Assembly: GCF_016086655.4 (NCBI RefSeq)
Contig: NC_052133.2
Coordinates: 50,398,383 to 50,462,382 of the forward strand
Source: Lepeophtheirus salmonis
Lineage: Eukaryota > Arthropoda > Copepoda > Siphonostomatoida > Caligidae
DNA: 64,000 bases
Direction of reading: 5' to 3'
The position numbers and the translations under genes are program-made. The first letter of the stretch is position 1. The number at the start of each line of letters is the position of its first letter. A model generated the notes under the pieces. It did not search any database, was not told where the DNA came from, and saw only the letters and a program-made list of their open reading frames with translations. Shown piece by piece: positions 24,171-35,393 of the stretch.

Positions 24171-24434
24171 AGTGATTTGCCAACAATTTTTGTAAATATA
24201 CTTTTTTTTCTAATCAGTTAGTAAAATTTTGAGGTTTTGAACCAAAGAGTTTTGTTTTTGATGGACGTAAATATTTGCTTCTGTACCCTCTATTACAAAA
24301 GTAATCAGTCAAGAAACTAAAATAAATAATGATTGATTCATTGTCTAATGGCTTAATAACTTCCTCATTGAATTTCCAATCGATATGTCGGATACATAAT
24401 TATCACCACTTCCTCTCAAACCCTTCACACGACA

Positions 24435-24665
24435 TTATATTTATTGCACCTCGCAACCTTACCCTTTGCAAAAGAAGCAAAATTTGTTGGTAATGATTGT
24501 CAGTTAATGAATATCAACTGTGCAACTATTAATATTAAGGGCATGTTCAAATCTTAGCAAATAATCATTCGAATTCTATTTATCAATGTTAACAACACTA
24601 AGAAAGGCAAGAAAAGCTGAAGAATCGACAGCTGTCAAGATAATATGTATAATGCAATATTTATT
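24435..24665 (+). repeat. Dispersed repeat family B, diverged copy
   Basis: CACCTCGCAACCTTACCC at the start and GAAGAATCGACAGCTGTCAA near the end mark a diverged family member. Confidence 0.5.
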
Positions 24666-24669
24666 GCCC

Positions 24670-25890
24670 GCGGAATAACGTCATGTTAAAAAATCCAGTA
24701 AAATGAAGTATTTAATATGGAAGCTAATATTTGTTTCATAGTTTTTTCAATTGTTTTATATTATAGGTAAAACTAAAGAATGGACCTTATATTAAAATTT
24801 AAAAAGATTTTCTCTCAAACAAAAGTTATATATTGATTGATTTTTTTCAGTTTAATTTTCTTAAAAATATTTAATAAATAAGTAATGTAAGGTTGCGTGA
24901 AAAAGTTTCGAAATTTAAACAAATATGTCGATTATTTGACTAATTGTAATAATTAATTAATATTTTAGAGGCAAGGACATTAGTGCCAATCTAAATATGT
25001 TACATAGATCAATAAATAATAACCAAATATGAATCATATGAAACCTATTTAATATTTTTTGCAATGAAAAAAAATATTAGCGTCAATCCATCATTTTATT
25101 GAATTTTTTTAATCAGTAGGTACTAAATTCAAGATAATTTAATAAATAATTTATATTTTGAATAGTATAATGGTTTTTTTATCAATTTTGATTACTTTAA
25201 ATTTTGATTTATATAGTTACTTCATTTTAAAATATGGATATAAATTGAAATTATACACAAAAACGGGATTTTAAAAATAGGCCCAATAATAAATTTGGTT
25301 TTTTGCCGATATTTGAAAATATTTTTGCATAGTTTAAATAACTAGAGTCGTGTAAACGAAGGCCCATGGCCATTCTCACTTTGTGAGAATTTACAATTGC
25401 CAAATAGCTAGGGTTTCCATATTTTGATTTCCTAAAATAAAAACAGGTAGATGAGTTCCGTTTTAGGGGGTGTGGGATTATTTTTTACATATGTTAAATT
25501 TGGATTCTTGTTTATTACTTTAGATTATTTTATAATAAAAAATTGATTTTAATATTTCTTTATTTCTAAATTGACTTATATTTTAAACTATTAAAATATT
25601 ACAAATGGTATATTAATTGCATATACCAACAATTTTCTTATTACATCCTGAAAATCGATTTAACTATAAAAGACCGGACATTTAATAAATTTGAAAAAAC
25701 CATTGGGGACGCTCTGGGCAGTATGTAAGAGAAATGTTCGGGCAAGTGAGGGCGATAAGTTACCCAGTGTATAGCATCGAATTTACAGTTAATCACTATT
25801 CCCCTTTCAAAAACACTGCGCAGAGCCTGTGAACAAAGAGAAAAAAGAGGGATGTTGGTTATCTACAAAGGTGTTAATCCGGTGTGGAAT
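24670..25890. other. Intergenic DNA; possible unclassified repeat at 25,320-25,740
   Basis: AT-rich to 25,320. Then CTAGGGTTTCCATATTTTGA and TATAAAAGACCGGACATTTA bracket a stretch that looks like a decayed element, by resemblance only. Confidence 0.25.
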
Positions 25891-25894
25891 GACC

Positions 25895-26120
25895 ATGTTA
25901 AAAAAAAAGAAACCAAAAATCAACATGGTAACCCTAACAATTCGAAAAATGTTTTGGAGGAGAGAAAGAATCATCTTTATGACGTTCCATTAGATCAGCT
26001 ACAATCAGCTGTGACAAGAGAGGAAGGAAAAAAGAATACAAAATAGGACATTTGCTAGAATTACTCTGATTTGAATCCCCAATTCTACTCTAAGTCCAAC
26101 AAAGACTTACAATTTTAATT
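25895..26120 (-). repeat. Dispersed repeat family A, full copy
   Basis: ATGGTAACCCTAACAATTCG, AATGTTTTGGAGGAGAG, CATTAGATCAGCTACAATCA and CTACTCTAAGTCCAACAAAG span the whole family. The open frame 25,852-26,046 is an accident within this repeat. Confidence 0.7.
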
Positions 26121-26260
26121 CTGCAACACACGAATGTTTAATCAGGTTTTCAATATTAATGAATATATTTAGAAAAGGATGTTCAAGGGCTCAGGAATTA
26201 AATAATAATGACAACTGTTAAGGAAAGTAAAATTCGTTCTTTATACTACCAATTACAAAT

Positions 26261-26347
26261 TAACGGGCACGCTAAAAAAACCGCCGGTTGAATGGTTATC
26301 TATATAATACTTGAAACCTCTAAACAAAGGCTCAAGCGCGCCCGTTA
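26261..26347. mobile_element. 87-bp MITE with 13-bp inverted ends
   Basis: Left end TAACGGGCACGCT and right end AGCGCGCCCGTTA are inverted repeats with 12 of 13 matches. Both sides are flanked by the direct repeat CAAAT (26,256-26,260 and 26,348-26,352), a plausible 5-bp target-site duplication. Noncoding. Confidence 0.65.
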
Positions 26348-26351
26348 CAAA

Positions 26352-27795
26352 TATGGTAAAAGAACTGGAAAATTGCTACAAGTTCAAAAAGCCATTTTTC
26401 ATATTTTTATAAAAAAAACAATATTCATTAGATTCCAATAGACAAATGTATACCTTTACCAAAAAAAAGAGGCCTGTGATAGGCTTGCTATTGGAAGTAA
26501 ATAATTTCATACAAACTGTGCTTTATGAATTTCACAGGCCTGATTTTTTACATAGGTATATATTTGAGTATTTAAATAGGATAAATACTTTTTTCCATAA
26601 AAATATGAATTTTCTTTCGATATATGTAGAAATTTGCCAATTTTCTTTCATAACTATATTAATGATTATTTTTCCAAAATATTGTGATTGCTTTATACAG
26701 CCTATAGAGGACAATGACCTCCTATTGTTTCTATGAAATGACGAGACACTTTTTTCCATCTAAACAATACTTTCCTGACTTTCTGAGATTAAAAAAATAT
26801 AATTGTGTCTACTTGTTGATAAATATATTTGATAATTTCTTCTAGTTTAGTGTTTCAATCTTCTTTACATTTTAGTACCTGTATCTTATCAAAAACTTAC
26901 ACAAATTCATACAAAATGCTGCAATATGTGACATCAGTCCCAACAATACAAGTAGTTTACAACCTTTTAATCACTGCAGTTACTTATAGCATTTTTCAAA
27001 TATCTTACAATATGCAAAATAGATTCAATTAAGTAGTTAATTTGTTTCTTATATAAGCTATTGTGGAGCCCTTGACGATACACCATGAAGAACAATGGCC
27101 CCCAGGAGCCCCTGTAGTAAAACACTGATCTATACCATATTGATAAATCACGGTGTTATCTCACTAACACAAATGTTTAGAGGGTATTTTGTTATCAACA
27201 GTCTGTGAGCAGACCTTTGACCCTTCTAACCATACTTTTGCATTTAATATCATCACTGACGTCTTTCGGGATAAGTAAACCATTAAAGACGATCGTTATT
27301 ATCACCAAGAATGGCGTTATAGTATCAATACGGGACATGGAAAGAAGATTCCAGAGTTTTTCACCGAACTAATTGAGATGGATGCTTTAGGAAATGTCTT
27401 TAACAAACCGTTTATTTTTTGCCCAGTAGCCCTCAATCAAATAATCCCTTTTTGAGTACTTCCGGTGTGATTCACTTTCAGCAGTGTCAATGGACAAGTC
27501 CTAAATGTATGTGTTGGGTAAGCCCATGACAGTTGGTAAACCAATCATATGAAATTGCCAACTTTCTGTTGTTTTTATGTCTGATATTTAGGAGGGAAGT
27601 TTAAACAAGGACAAGGAATGATTGATACTGACCACTCTGGTGAGATTTGGCGTTTGCTACTTATTTCTTATCGTTATTGAACGCATTTTAAATCATGTAG
27701 AGCCATTCCCCACGTGTTTGTGGGGGTGTTTATCGTGAGTTTTCATGTGTAGTGTTCGTATGTTATAGCATTCCTAGGTTCTCCAAGGGGTAAGT
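26352..27795. other. Intergenic DNA; hAT-like end at about 27,060-27,140
   Basis: Reversed, 27,060-27,135 reads CAGTGTTTTACTACAGGGGC followed by TCCTGGGGGCC, like a hAT terminus. AGGCCTGTGA and its inverse at 26,470 and 26,532 form a short inverted repeat. Overlapping 75-96 codon frames at 26,446-26,759 on both strands have random AT-rich composition. Confidence 0.3.
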
Positions 27796-27799
27796 TGGC

Positions 27800-28345
27800 A
27801 AAAGATCGCCAGAGGAGTAATCAACCATCTATCGAGCTGATTCTAATGATCTTGGCATTACTTCTTATCGTCTAAAGCATCTTCATCTCCTCACTGATCC
27901 AATGAAAGCTCAAAGAGTGATTCATAGGAAGAGAATTATTTTTTCTCTAAAATCCAGTAGAGGCTACCTTCGTTTCTTTTCTGATGAAAAACTTTTCACA
28001 GTAGATCGATTATTTAATAACTAAAAGCCAAGATATTCACATATTCCCTCTTGTTTTGAGACGCAAAAATTCGACTTGTATTATGCCATTGGGTGTCATC
28101 AGCAGCATTATGGCATGGCCCCCAAACTCCCCAGATTTAAATCTATGCAGTTACTATTTTTAGAGAAGGTTAGAAGGCAGTGCCTGCAGGACTCACCTTA
28201 ACAATATTACTTCGTTAAAGCCATCAATCAGATCAACAGGCCTCGTAGATAGCTAAGGCATGTTCCCTTTTCCGAAGTAACGTGGAAAAATTCATTGAGC
28301 AATATGGAAGACACATTAAATAAAAATGTTTTTTGCACATCTCAA
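27800..28345 (+). mobile_element. Mariner-like (maT/ITmD-type) transposase relic with internal deletion
   Basis: Readable pieces: NDLGITSYRLKHLHLLTDPM (HTH region), RGYLRFFSDEKLFTVDRLF (first catalytic D), MPLGVISS, then directly MAWPPNSPDLNLCSYYF (third catalytic position). The segment with the second D is missing. The final part (WKNSLSNMEDTL) approximates the C-terminus. Stops and frameshifts present. Confidence 0.7.
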
Positions 28346-28349
28346 TATT

Positions 28350-29090
28350 ACATTTTATAACTAACTTTTAAAAAATAAATATAATAATATATTTTATATT
28401 AAGCATTATTCTCTGAGGACAATTTATCAGTAACACTCTGTAACCATAGATTCAATTCTACTTTTGTTTAGCCAGATTGCAATCTACTACACTTCACAAA
28501 AAGGGAGTTCACTACCTATTTATTCAACAACTTATTTCCATATTGATCACGTTCAAACACCGATCATGTGCAATGTACAATGAACATGATACCATTTAAA
28601 TTCTCGTTTTGCACTTTATGTGGTCAATAGTAAATAAATATACAAGTTTTTCATTGAAATAACAACTATTAGCCAGAAATACATTAATACCTCTCCCAAA
28701 TGTTTGTTTGTAAAACCAAATCAATTAATTATTCATTCACTTTGAGTTCCCTTGTACGGTAAGAAGACATTAAACACATTATTAATACTCTACCTATATG
28801 TAGATTAGGCTATTAACTTTTCAAATTTTTATTTGAATTAATCTCCTGTACTTATAATAAATGAGTTTGTACCTCAAAATGGCATATATGACAGAAAACT
28901 TTATCAAGTACAAAAAAAAATTCACGCATAAATTATTTCAAATGTAACGTATACGAATATATTAATAAAATATTTGTATAATATTTTAGCATTTGGTTTT
29001 AATATTTTTGAGGTACGAACCAAAATATTTATTTATTCTTTTGTAGTGCCTTGTACAAATATAGAGGGAGCTCTAACCCCTGTTTGCCCC
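28350..29090. other. AT-rich intergenic DNA, nothing recognised
   Basis: No credible coding or structured feature was seen. Confidence 0.4.
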
Positions 29091-29094
29091 TGAC

Positions 29095-29600
29095 ATGAAC
29101 AAATTACGGAAAACGTGATTTTTATGGAGTCAATAAAAGACAACTCGAAAGCAATTTGTCATATGTTTAATACTATATTTAGCCATATTTTTTATTCAAC
29201 ATGTCCTATTTTACATGAAAAAACAACCTCGATACGCCAGCGAACATATTGCCAGCTCTTGGCAATGAAGGCCGCGTCCATGGCGTACCTTCATATCATG
29301 ATGACATCTCAGAGTGATCCAAATTGGGATGAGAGGTCCAGTAGACATTCTTCTTCAAGAACTTCGAAACTACAAAGTCCAGGGGGTTCAGGTTTAGTCT
29401 GGAGGAGTGTCACATGGAGGCATTTTAGAAGAATGGCATATACTTGCTGCAGAAGTTCGGGTTCTTCTTGGTTGTAAGGGGCTGAGGATGTAAGAGTTCC
29501 ATACGGAGATGCCAGCGGTCTATGCAGCCTTCTCAGCATTGACACCGGCGCGGAGGAGGATATTTCACAATCGTTTTGCTTTTGCTCCAACATGCTTATA
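29095..29600 (-). mobile_element. Tc1/mariner-type relic, 3' part
   Basis: Minus-strand frames give DLNPLDFVV and ILEEECLLDLSSQFGSL-like text corresponding to the SPDLNPLDFxVWSxLE region and SHPNLDSL that follow the third catalytic residue. The 3' flank aligns with 5,750-5,860. The longer plus-strand frame 29,115-29,477 is antisense to this relic and is not a gene. Confidence 0.65.
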
Positions 29601-30212
29601 CTTAGTCACATGGAATTAGAGCAAAACTTTTTTATTTTAGTTTTAGCTGTCGTTTGGTTGGGTAATAAAAATTCGTAATTTAAAATAAGATAAATGATTT
29701 TTAGTTCCTGGCTACTAGAACCGCACTTTGAGGACGTATAAAGGCGTTTGAGCACAGAAATAACGCAATTTGAAGCTATTTCAAGAAATTAAACTGAAAA
29801 AGGGCTTAAAATGGCCATATTGTTTGTACAAAATCAAAATGTCCTGTTTTTACTCAGAAATTTGTCCTGCGATACAATCGTAATTAAATGTTTTTTGCAA
29901 ATTTTAGGTCCCAAGTCTGTATATGATTCGCGAAAAATTCACCCCTTGTGAATTACCACGGCGAATTTGCCCATCATGTATTCCCACCTATATTAATAAA
30001 CCAATTTCAAATAAAAAGACAAAATACAATGAAAGTAGTGTGTTTTTTTTTTGTTTTTTTGCATATCTATTTTCTATTAACTTTGTATTTTCTAAATTAA
30101 CAGCAAATATAAACATGAAATAATAGAAAATCATTAATAAATATCAATTTTAAAAGAATTAAGTATTCAAAATACAATATTATGAGCAATAGCTCGTTAA
30201 AAATCAAAATTT

Positions 30213-30562
30213 TCATGATTCTCATAATCATTAAAAATAGTCACAATATATTGGTTAGAATCGCGATATCATCTTTTTTGAACAGGGGAGAGGGTAAGCT
30301 CCAAGTTGTTGAATGATCTCTATGCGCATAAAGTTTTCTTCATCCCTTAAAAGTTCGAGAAACTTCCCGAGAACTAGATGGCATGATGCAAGTTGCATGA
30401 AAACCGATGGTAATATCCTTCTAATTACGAGTATATTAATAACCTATATTAATCACATAGAGGTAATTTAACAGCTTGTAGGTTATCCTCTGCCTGTTCA
30501 AAGAAGACGATATCGGGATTGTAACCAACGTATTATGACTATTTAAATAGTTATGAGAATTG
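30213..30562. repeat. Foldback element with about 110-bp inverted arms
   Basis: Left arm (30,213-30,325) contains ATTCTCATAATCATTAAAAA, TTGGTTAGAATCGCGATATC and CTTTTTTGAACAGGGGAGAG. The right arm (30,450-30,562) read in reverse gives ATTCTCATAACTATTTAAAT, TTGGTTACAATCCCGATATC and CTTCTTTGAACAGGCAGAGG. About 125 bp separate the arms. It lies in the presumed first intron of the orphan exon at 30,606-30,716. No coding capacity is evident. Confidence 0.7.
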
Positions 30563-30605
30563 GGAATAGTTAATCGAAAAAAGATATGCAAAAAAATCAA
30601 CTTAC

Positions 30606-30716
30606 CTTATCTTTTTGTCCTTTAATTTGAAATTGCTTGATTAATGTAGGTGTGAATTCTACAGGTGGGAATCCACTGGAGAGGAATTCTCCAAGGGAGA
30701 ATGTTCCGGATACCAT
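30606..30716 (-). CDS. Orphan candidate first coding exon, 37 codons
   Basis: On the minus strand a stretch starting MVSGTFSLGEFLSSGF is open for 37 codons and ends at a perfect donor (AAG|GTAAGT). Twenty-five bases upstream of the ATG is a strong acceptor, a T-rich tract ending TTTTACGACAG, and the bases between contain an in-frame TGA. This is the layout of a start codon inside a second, mostly coding exon after a noncoding first exon. GC content is well above the surroundings. The product is not recognised, and no partner exon was found in the window; a foldback repeat lies just inside the presumed intron. It could be a real gene with long introns or a chance combination. Confidence 0.45.
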
Positions 30717-31404
30717 AATTAATATAAGTTTTGTTCAGATCCTGTCGTAAAATAAAAAAACATATGTATTACTGAAATTTATTCTATCTGATGACTGTAT
30801 TACAACTTTGAATTCTTAAAGGGCCTGACTATTTGATTATTTTTTTTACCTCTAAGTGATTCTTAAGTATGTATAAAATAACTTTAATGGCATTGCTAAT
30901 ATATATCTAAAATAATATAGGTATATAAGCTAATAGGATACATTTTAAATCCTACTATGCGTGACATTTTATGCTCAAATCATACTTCAAAGATAATTTT
31001 ATTTAATATTTAGATATAACTCGAAAAAAATCTGTATAGGAATATGTACTTGTAAAAAATTCGTTACCCTAATGTACATATTCCTCATGATTAATTATAG
31101 GTATGTACTTCATTCTTATTTACCATGTTTTTGAATAAGGAGAGCATTTTCATATACGTATTCCTATAGTGGGTCTATCCTAAAAATCTCAATCCTAAAT
31201 ATACATCAATTAACCTTCAGGAGAAGTTGAAGGTATTTATTTCATATTGAGTTTTAATTAGAGATAATATTTTGAACAATGTTTTTGATGAGAGGATAAG
31301 ATTAGATTTTTCCTTGGAACGAAAATTGACGAAGCTTCTAAAGCAGTGTTTTCTAACCTTTTTTTGCTCATGTCTCACATAATCACTGTTACAAAAAATA
31401 ATGA

Positions 31405-31592
31405 AAAAGTATTGCCCCGGCAATTTGAAACATGCTTTGGAGGAGATTAGCTTAGTTGTCATGACATTTCATTTGATTAGCTGAAAGCAGCTAGACGAGA
31501 AAGAAAATAAACAGCATCCAACTCCGTATTTAGATAGGAATTACATCTATGTTGATCCTTAATTATACTCCGAGCTCAACTAGGACTTATAA
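31405..31592 (-). repeat. Dispersed repeat family A, partial copy
   Basis: CATGCTTTGGAGGAGATTAG, CATTTGATTAGCTGAAAGCA and TTATACTCCGAGCTCAACTA match family A. It abuts a Tc1-type fragment beginning near 31,603. Confidence 0.65.
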
Positions 31593-31602
31593 TTACACAT
31601 AT

Positions 31603-31878
31603 TGGTCCATTAACATAAGAACACTTTAAATTATAAACATAAACAAGTTATAATTTATTAATTAACAATAGAATTTCAACAAAATTAATACAATAAATAG
31701 AGTTGTGTATGAGCTCTCTTAATCATTAATGTAACCGCCTTTAGGGGCAACAATGGCTTTCAGGCGGTGGTGGAAGGCCTGACACCTTCTATAGATGTGG
31801 TCCTCTGTCATGGCGTCCCAGTTCTGACTGACAGTGGTTTTGAGGGACTCGGTGTTTGGATGACGGACACTGTGGGGA
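31603..31878 (-). mobile_element. Tc1-type element, C-terminal fragment with one terminal repeat
   Basis: TTGGTCCATTAACATAAGAA is a terminal-repeat variant of the family at 44,235-45,058. Then follow TTAATCATTAATGTAACCGC and the reverse-strand C-terminal codons (RLKAIVAPKGGYIND-like). The fragment stops near 31,878 inside the region encoding the HPNTE-like motif, where a different element begins. Confidence 0.65.
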
Positions 31879-31879
31879 A

Positions 31880-32160
31880 AGTATCATCAAAGAAATATCA
31901 AAAGTATTCGATCGGAGAGCGAACATCGACAACCTCTCCAAGTTGTCCTTTCTATTATGGCATTTCTCTTCCAGAGTCATCTTTGATGAGTTTCCACGGA
32001 ATTGTAGATCTATCTTTCTTTTTAGTGAATTTTGAAGAAGAAGGTGCAAATGGGTTTAACTCTTCTTCATCAACGTTATCGTCTTCGCATAGTATATATG
32101 ATTCCGTGTTCGCGTTATCTGTTTCCCCAAATTCCTCGTCACTTCCTATAAAATTATAGC
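31880..32160 (-). mobile_element. Possible piggyBac-type transposase N-terminal fragment
   Basis: Minus-strand frame reads GSDEEFGETDNANTESYI and a very acidic EDDNVDEEELNPF, then KFTKKKDRSTIPWKLI, two stops, and VVDVRSPIEYF-stop-YFFDDTF. An acidic leader followed by SPxxYFxxFFxxE/D is typical of the N-terminal part of piggyBac transposases. No catalytic DDD part follows, because the sequence ends at the Tc1 fragment. The identification is tentative. Confidence 0.4.
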
Positions 32161-32163
32161 ATA

Positions 32164-32230
32164 GCTATATATATATATATATTACTAATATATATATATA
32201 TTAGTATAATCAGAATATATATATATAGAT
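32164..32230. repeat. AT dinucleotide microsatellite with palindromic TTACTAATAT core
   Basis: Runs of (TA)n interrupted by TTACTAATA and TTAGTATAATCAGAA; strongly self-complementary. A (TA)n tract of this kind also occurs at 7,985-8,003. Confidence 0.75.
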
Positions 32231-32234
32231 TGAA

Positions 32235-33060
32235 TTGAAGTAAAAGAGGTTTAACTATAAATGATACGATAATGCTAAGTGAATGATGGTTCCTATTAAT
32301 TAATTTTATTCAGAATTATGTGATTGCATGTACTTAATTATAAATACAAACTATTATTTACAATGTGCATCTGTCTTTTAGTTTTATAAATAACTAGGCG
32401 ATCAAAAACGATACAACCATTTTGGATGACATAATAATATCCCAAGTGACATCCATGTAGAACCTTGAATATATATTCTTTCAAATAGTATACTTTCTTC
32501 TATTTCTTAAAGGCAGAAGTTGGACAAGTGATGATAGTTGTGTCTTTCATTAAAAGTCAAGAATCGTGACTGTAACAGCTGATAGGTGCCAAATGTTTTG
32601 TTTTTTTCAATCCATTAGAACTTACTTACAGTATATAAACATTGTATATATAATGTAAATATATGTATACGAGTATATCTACGTTTCTAATTTTACGATT
32701 GTTATATTATTTAAGGAACCACAATGTATCTATTTTTTTATAACTAAGTGCTTGGAATAGACAGTAGTCCTCTCAATCTAGTCCTGATTAAATTTGTCAG
32801 TACTAGGACTAGTTCTGTGCCAGCCCTTATTCATTGGGTCCTGTCCAGTCTAAGTACCGGTCCAGCAGTCCTTGGAGCCAGTCCTTACGACAGTCGGTTC
32901 TTCGGGCTGTCAGTATATAACTGATTAAAACAAAAAGAAATAAAGTAGATGGACGTCATCAAGGACCAAACTTTATAAGTTTTAGGATTTATATATAGGA
33001 CTAACTGCCTACAACATCAATAAGTTTATTACAGATCCATACAGCTAAGAAGAACTAGAA
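32235..33060. other. Intergenic DNA with a GC-richer degenerate repeat tract at 32,790-32,910
   Basis: At 32,790-32,910 short motifs such as GTCCTGTCCAGTC, ACCGGTCCAGCAGTCC and GGAGCCAGTCC recur irregularly. The rest is AT-rich without recognisable features. Confidence 0.35.
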
Positions 33061-33069
33061 TTTTACGCC

Positions 33070-33310
33070 ACAATATAGCTGACTTTTTGCCTCCCACAAT
33101 GTATCCCTTCTGCATCCCTTGGCTTTGGAGTGTCTTGGAGAAGAATGTCTGCTGCACCAATCATCCAAATATGGATTCGCTCCGAACTACTATGATGACA
33201 GTGCGGTACGCCATTGGCACGGCCTTCATCGTCAATCGCTGTCAATCTGTTCACCGGAATGTCGGGCTGTTATTGCTTGAGAAGGAAGACAATATATATA
33301 ATAAAAATAA
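33070..33310 (+). mobile_element. Tc1/mariner-type relic, C-terminal fragment
   Basis: GVLEKNVCCTNHPNMDSLRT in nearly open frames matches the ILExKxCxTSHPNxDSLK segment downstream of the third catalytic residue. IVNRCQSVHRNVGLLL represents the FIxxxCxxFRxRL tail. Confidence 0.55.
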
Positions 33311-33854
33311 ATAGCCAAATATAGTATTTAAACATTCCACCAATTGGTTTTGAATTGTCTTTTATTGATTCCTTTCAAATGACGCTTTTCGTCATTTAGT
33401 GATGGTCGTGCATGTTTTTGGGTCCCAGTTCAATCAAGACATCACAGGACATCAAATTATACAACCAGCCGAAAAATTTAAATGGCTCAATGGCATCATT
33501 TTGTTTTGGCATTACCATGAAATTGAATTTTTCCTATTTAATAATGTTTTTAGTCATAATTATCGTTTAAAATCAATTGAGGTTTTCCCATGATACCAGG
33601 ATTGTTAACGCTTCTATTATCTAGTTTATTATATTTATTACATGTAACTTTCTTATGTATTCTATTATTTTCGGTTTCAGTTAACTTTGTTTTTATAAGC
33701 GTACACCCCTCAATTTATTCGAAACTAATCATTAGAATAAATCGAAGACCATTATTCATACAACTTTTGTAGTTATTTTGTTTCGTAAAGAGTAAAGGAT
33801 TAAACTCTTTCTTAGTCTCTGTTATCGTGGGGTAGCGCAACATGGCCCTCGCAT

Positions 33855-34060
33855 CGGCTGTCAAGACGTACGTTAACTGCATCGTCAAAAATATACAGTG
33901 AATTTTGCTATCATCTGTCGATGTTTCTTTTACTCGGTGTTCTGAACTTTAATAGGTTGTATTCTGAGCTTCTTTTAAACTGTTAACAATCATCAAAAAT
34001 TATGCATAATAATTCCATAGTTGGTAAAAATTGGTTCATTGAACAACGGTTATACTCTTT
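33855..34060 (-). repeat. Dispersed repeat family B, partial copy
   Basis: ATCTGTCGATGTTTCTTTTA, AGCTTCTTTTAAACTGTTAA and CATAGTTGGTAAAAATTGG match the family on the minus strand. The AACCTTTCC end is not seen. Confidence 0.5.
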
Positions 34061-34389
34061 AGGTAGATTAGCATTTCTATGAACGTCGGAGAGTTGATTT
34101 TGATTCAAATTATGTCCTAATATTTGTTAATTACATTTGTTTTTTCTTCTTGATTATCTTTTTCATGAAAAGACATTTTCTTTTATGTCTTTTTCATCTG
34201 TTGTATCACAAAAAGCGACCTCTTGCAGGGGGATTAAGGGATACCAAAATGTTTAGAAATCTATTTTTAAGTAATAGTCGCGTTCGCAACTTTGTTCTAT
34301 AGCATTAGTACAACGGCGGTATTTATATCTAATTCATTATTATCTAGTAGTCGATTAAAAAAATGAACACTCAAGACCAGGATAATATA

Positions 34390-34965
34390 TTTTTTGTTGG
34401 GTGAGAGCTTGTTTGTTGAATTTTTTTTTTAAATGCAAAAATTAAAATTTTTTTGAAAATATTTTGAAAATTTTATTTTAATTTCTAAATTTTTGAAAAA
34501 AAAATTTTAAATGTTGAATTTTTCGAAAAAAAAATTTCCAAAATCCACTGTAATTTACCAAAAGTTAAATTTTTCTGAAAAAAATTCAAAAATTGCATTA
34601 GAATATAAATGTCTTTCAAACAAAAAATTCAAACATTTAATTTTAAATGTTACATTTTCTGGAAATATTTCAAAAATTATATTTTTTGGAAATATTTCAA
34701 AAATTATATTTTATATATAAATTTTTTTAAAAAAAAAAATTACAAATTACAAATTTTTTTGGAAACAAAATTGAAAAATTAATTTTTGGAAAAAAATTAT
34801 GAAAAATTGAATTAAATTTAGGAAAAAAATTATGAAAAATTGAATTAAATTTTGGAAAAAAATTATGAAAAATTGAATTAAATTTTTGGAAAGAAACTAT
34901 GAAAAATTAAATGAAATTTTAAGTATTAAAAAGCAAAAATTCCAGCCCACGCCCCTGTATCTATT
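34390..34965. repeat. Family G-like AT-rich repeat body with one GC-rich end
   Basis: Degenerate repeats around GGAAAAAAATTATGAAAAAT (four near-identical tandem units at about 34,760-34,915) end in CCAGCCCACGCCCCTG, which matches the GC-rich end of family G. The left end is not clear. Confidence 0.5.
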
Positions 34966-35393
34966 CTAATCAACAAAAGAAACATTAAATAATAAGTAAT
35001 TTAGGAAAGGCTGGTCTTAAATGAACAATAGGATTCATAAATTATATTAAGAAGATGATGTATGGAACATATGATCTTGAAGAGTAAGCTTCATAGATAT
35101 CTACTTAACCTAAGCATTTGGGCATACAGAAGTAAAATAGTAAAAGATAAATTACAATACCCCAATAGATTTAATTTAAATATATATAAATTGAGTCTTC
35201 CACACCCATCTAATAACTTGTGGAATGTGCTTGATGTAATTATCTACATTAATATGTACATGTTTTGTGATACCATAACTTTTCTATAAAAGTTCAGGCT
35301 TTGTATGTATGTACATTCTACATATCAGTGGCTCGTTATCTGGGTTCCATATTATGGAACATTGAGTAGGAATGTACCGATCAATCAGCAGCT

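Noticed and set aside
29115..29477. 120-codon plus-strand open frame
   Set aside because: Antisense of a Tc1/mariner relic whose conserved motifs are read on the minus strand.
31767..32159. 130-codon plus-strand open frame
   Set aside because: Spans the reverse strand of a Tc1 fragment and a possible piggyBac fragment; not a gene.
34511..34720. 69-codon plus-strand open frame
   Set aside because: Translation of AT-rich degenerate repeats; not coding.
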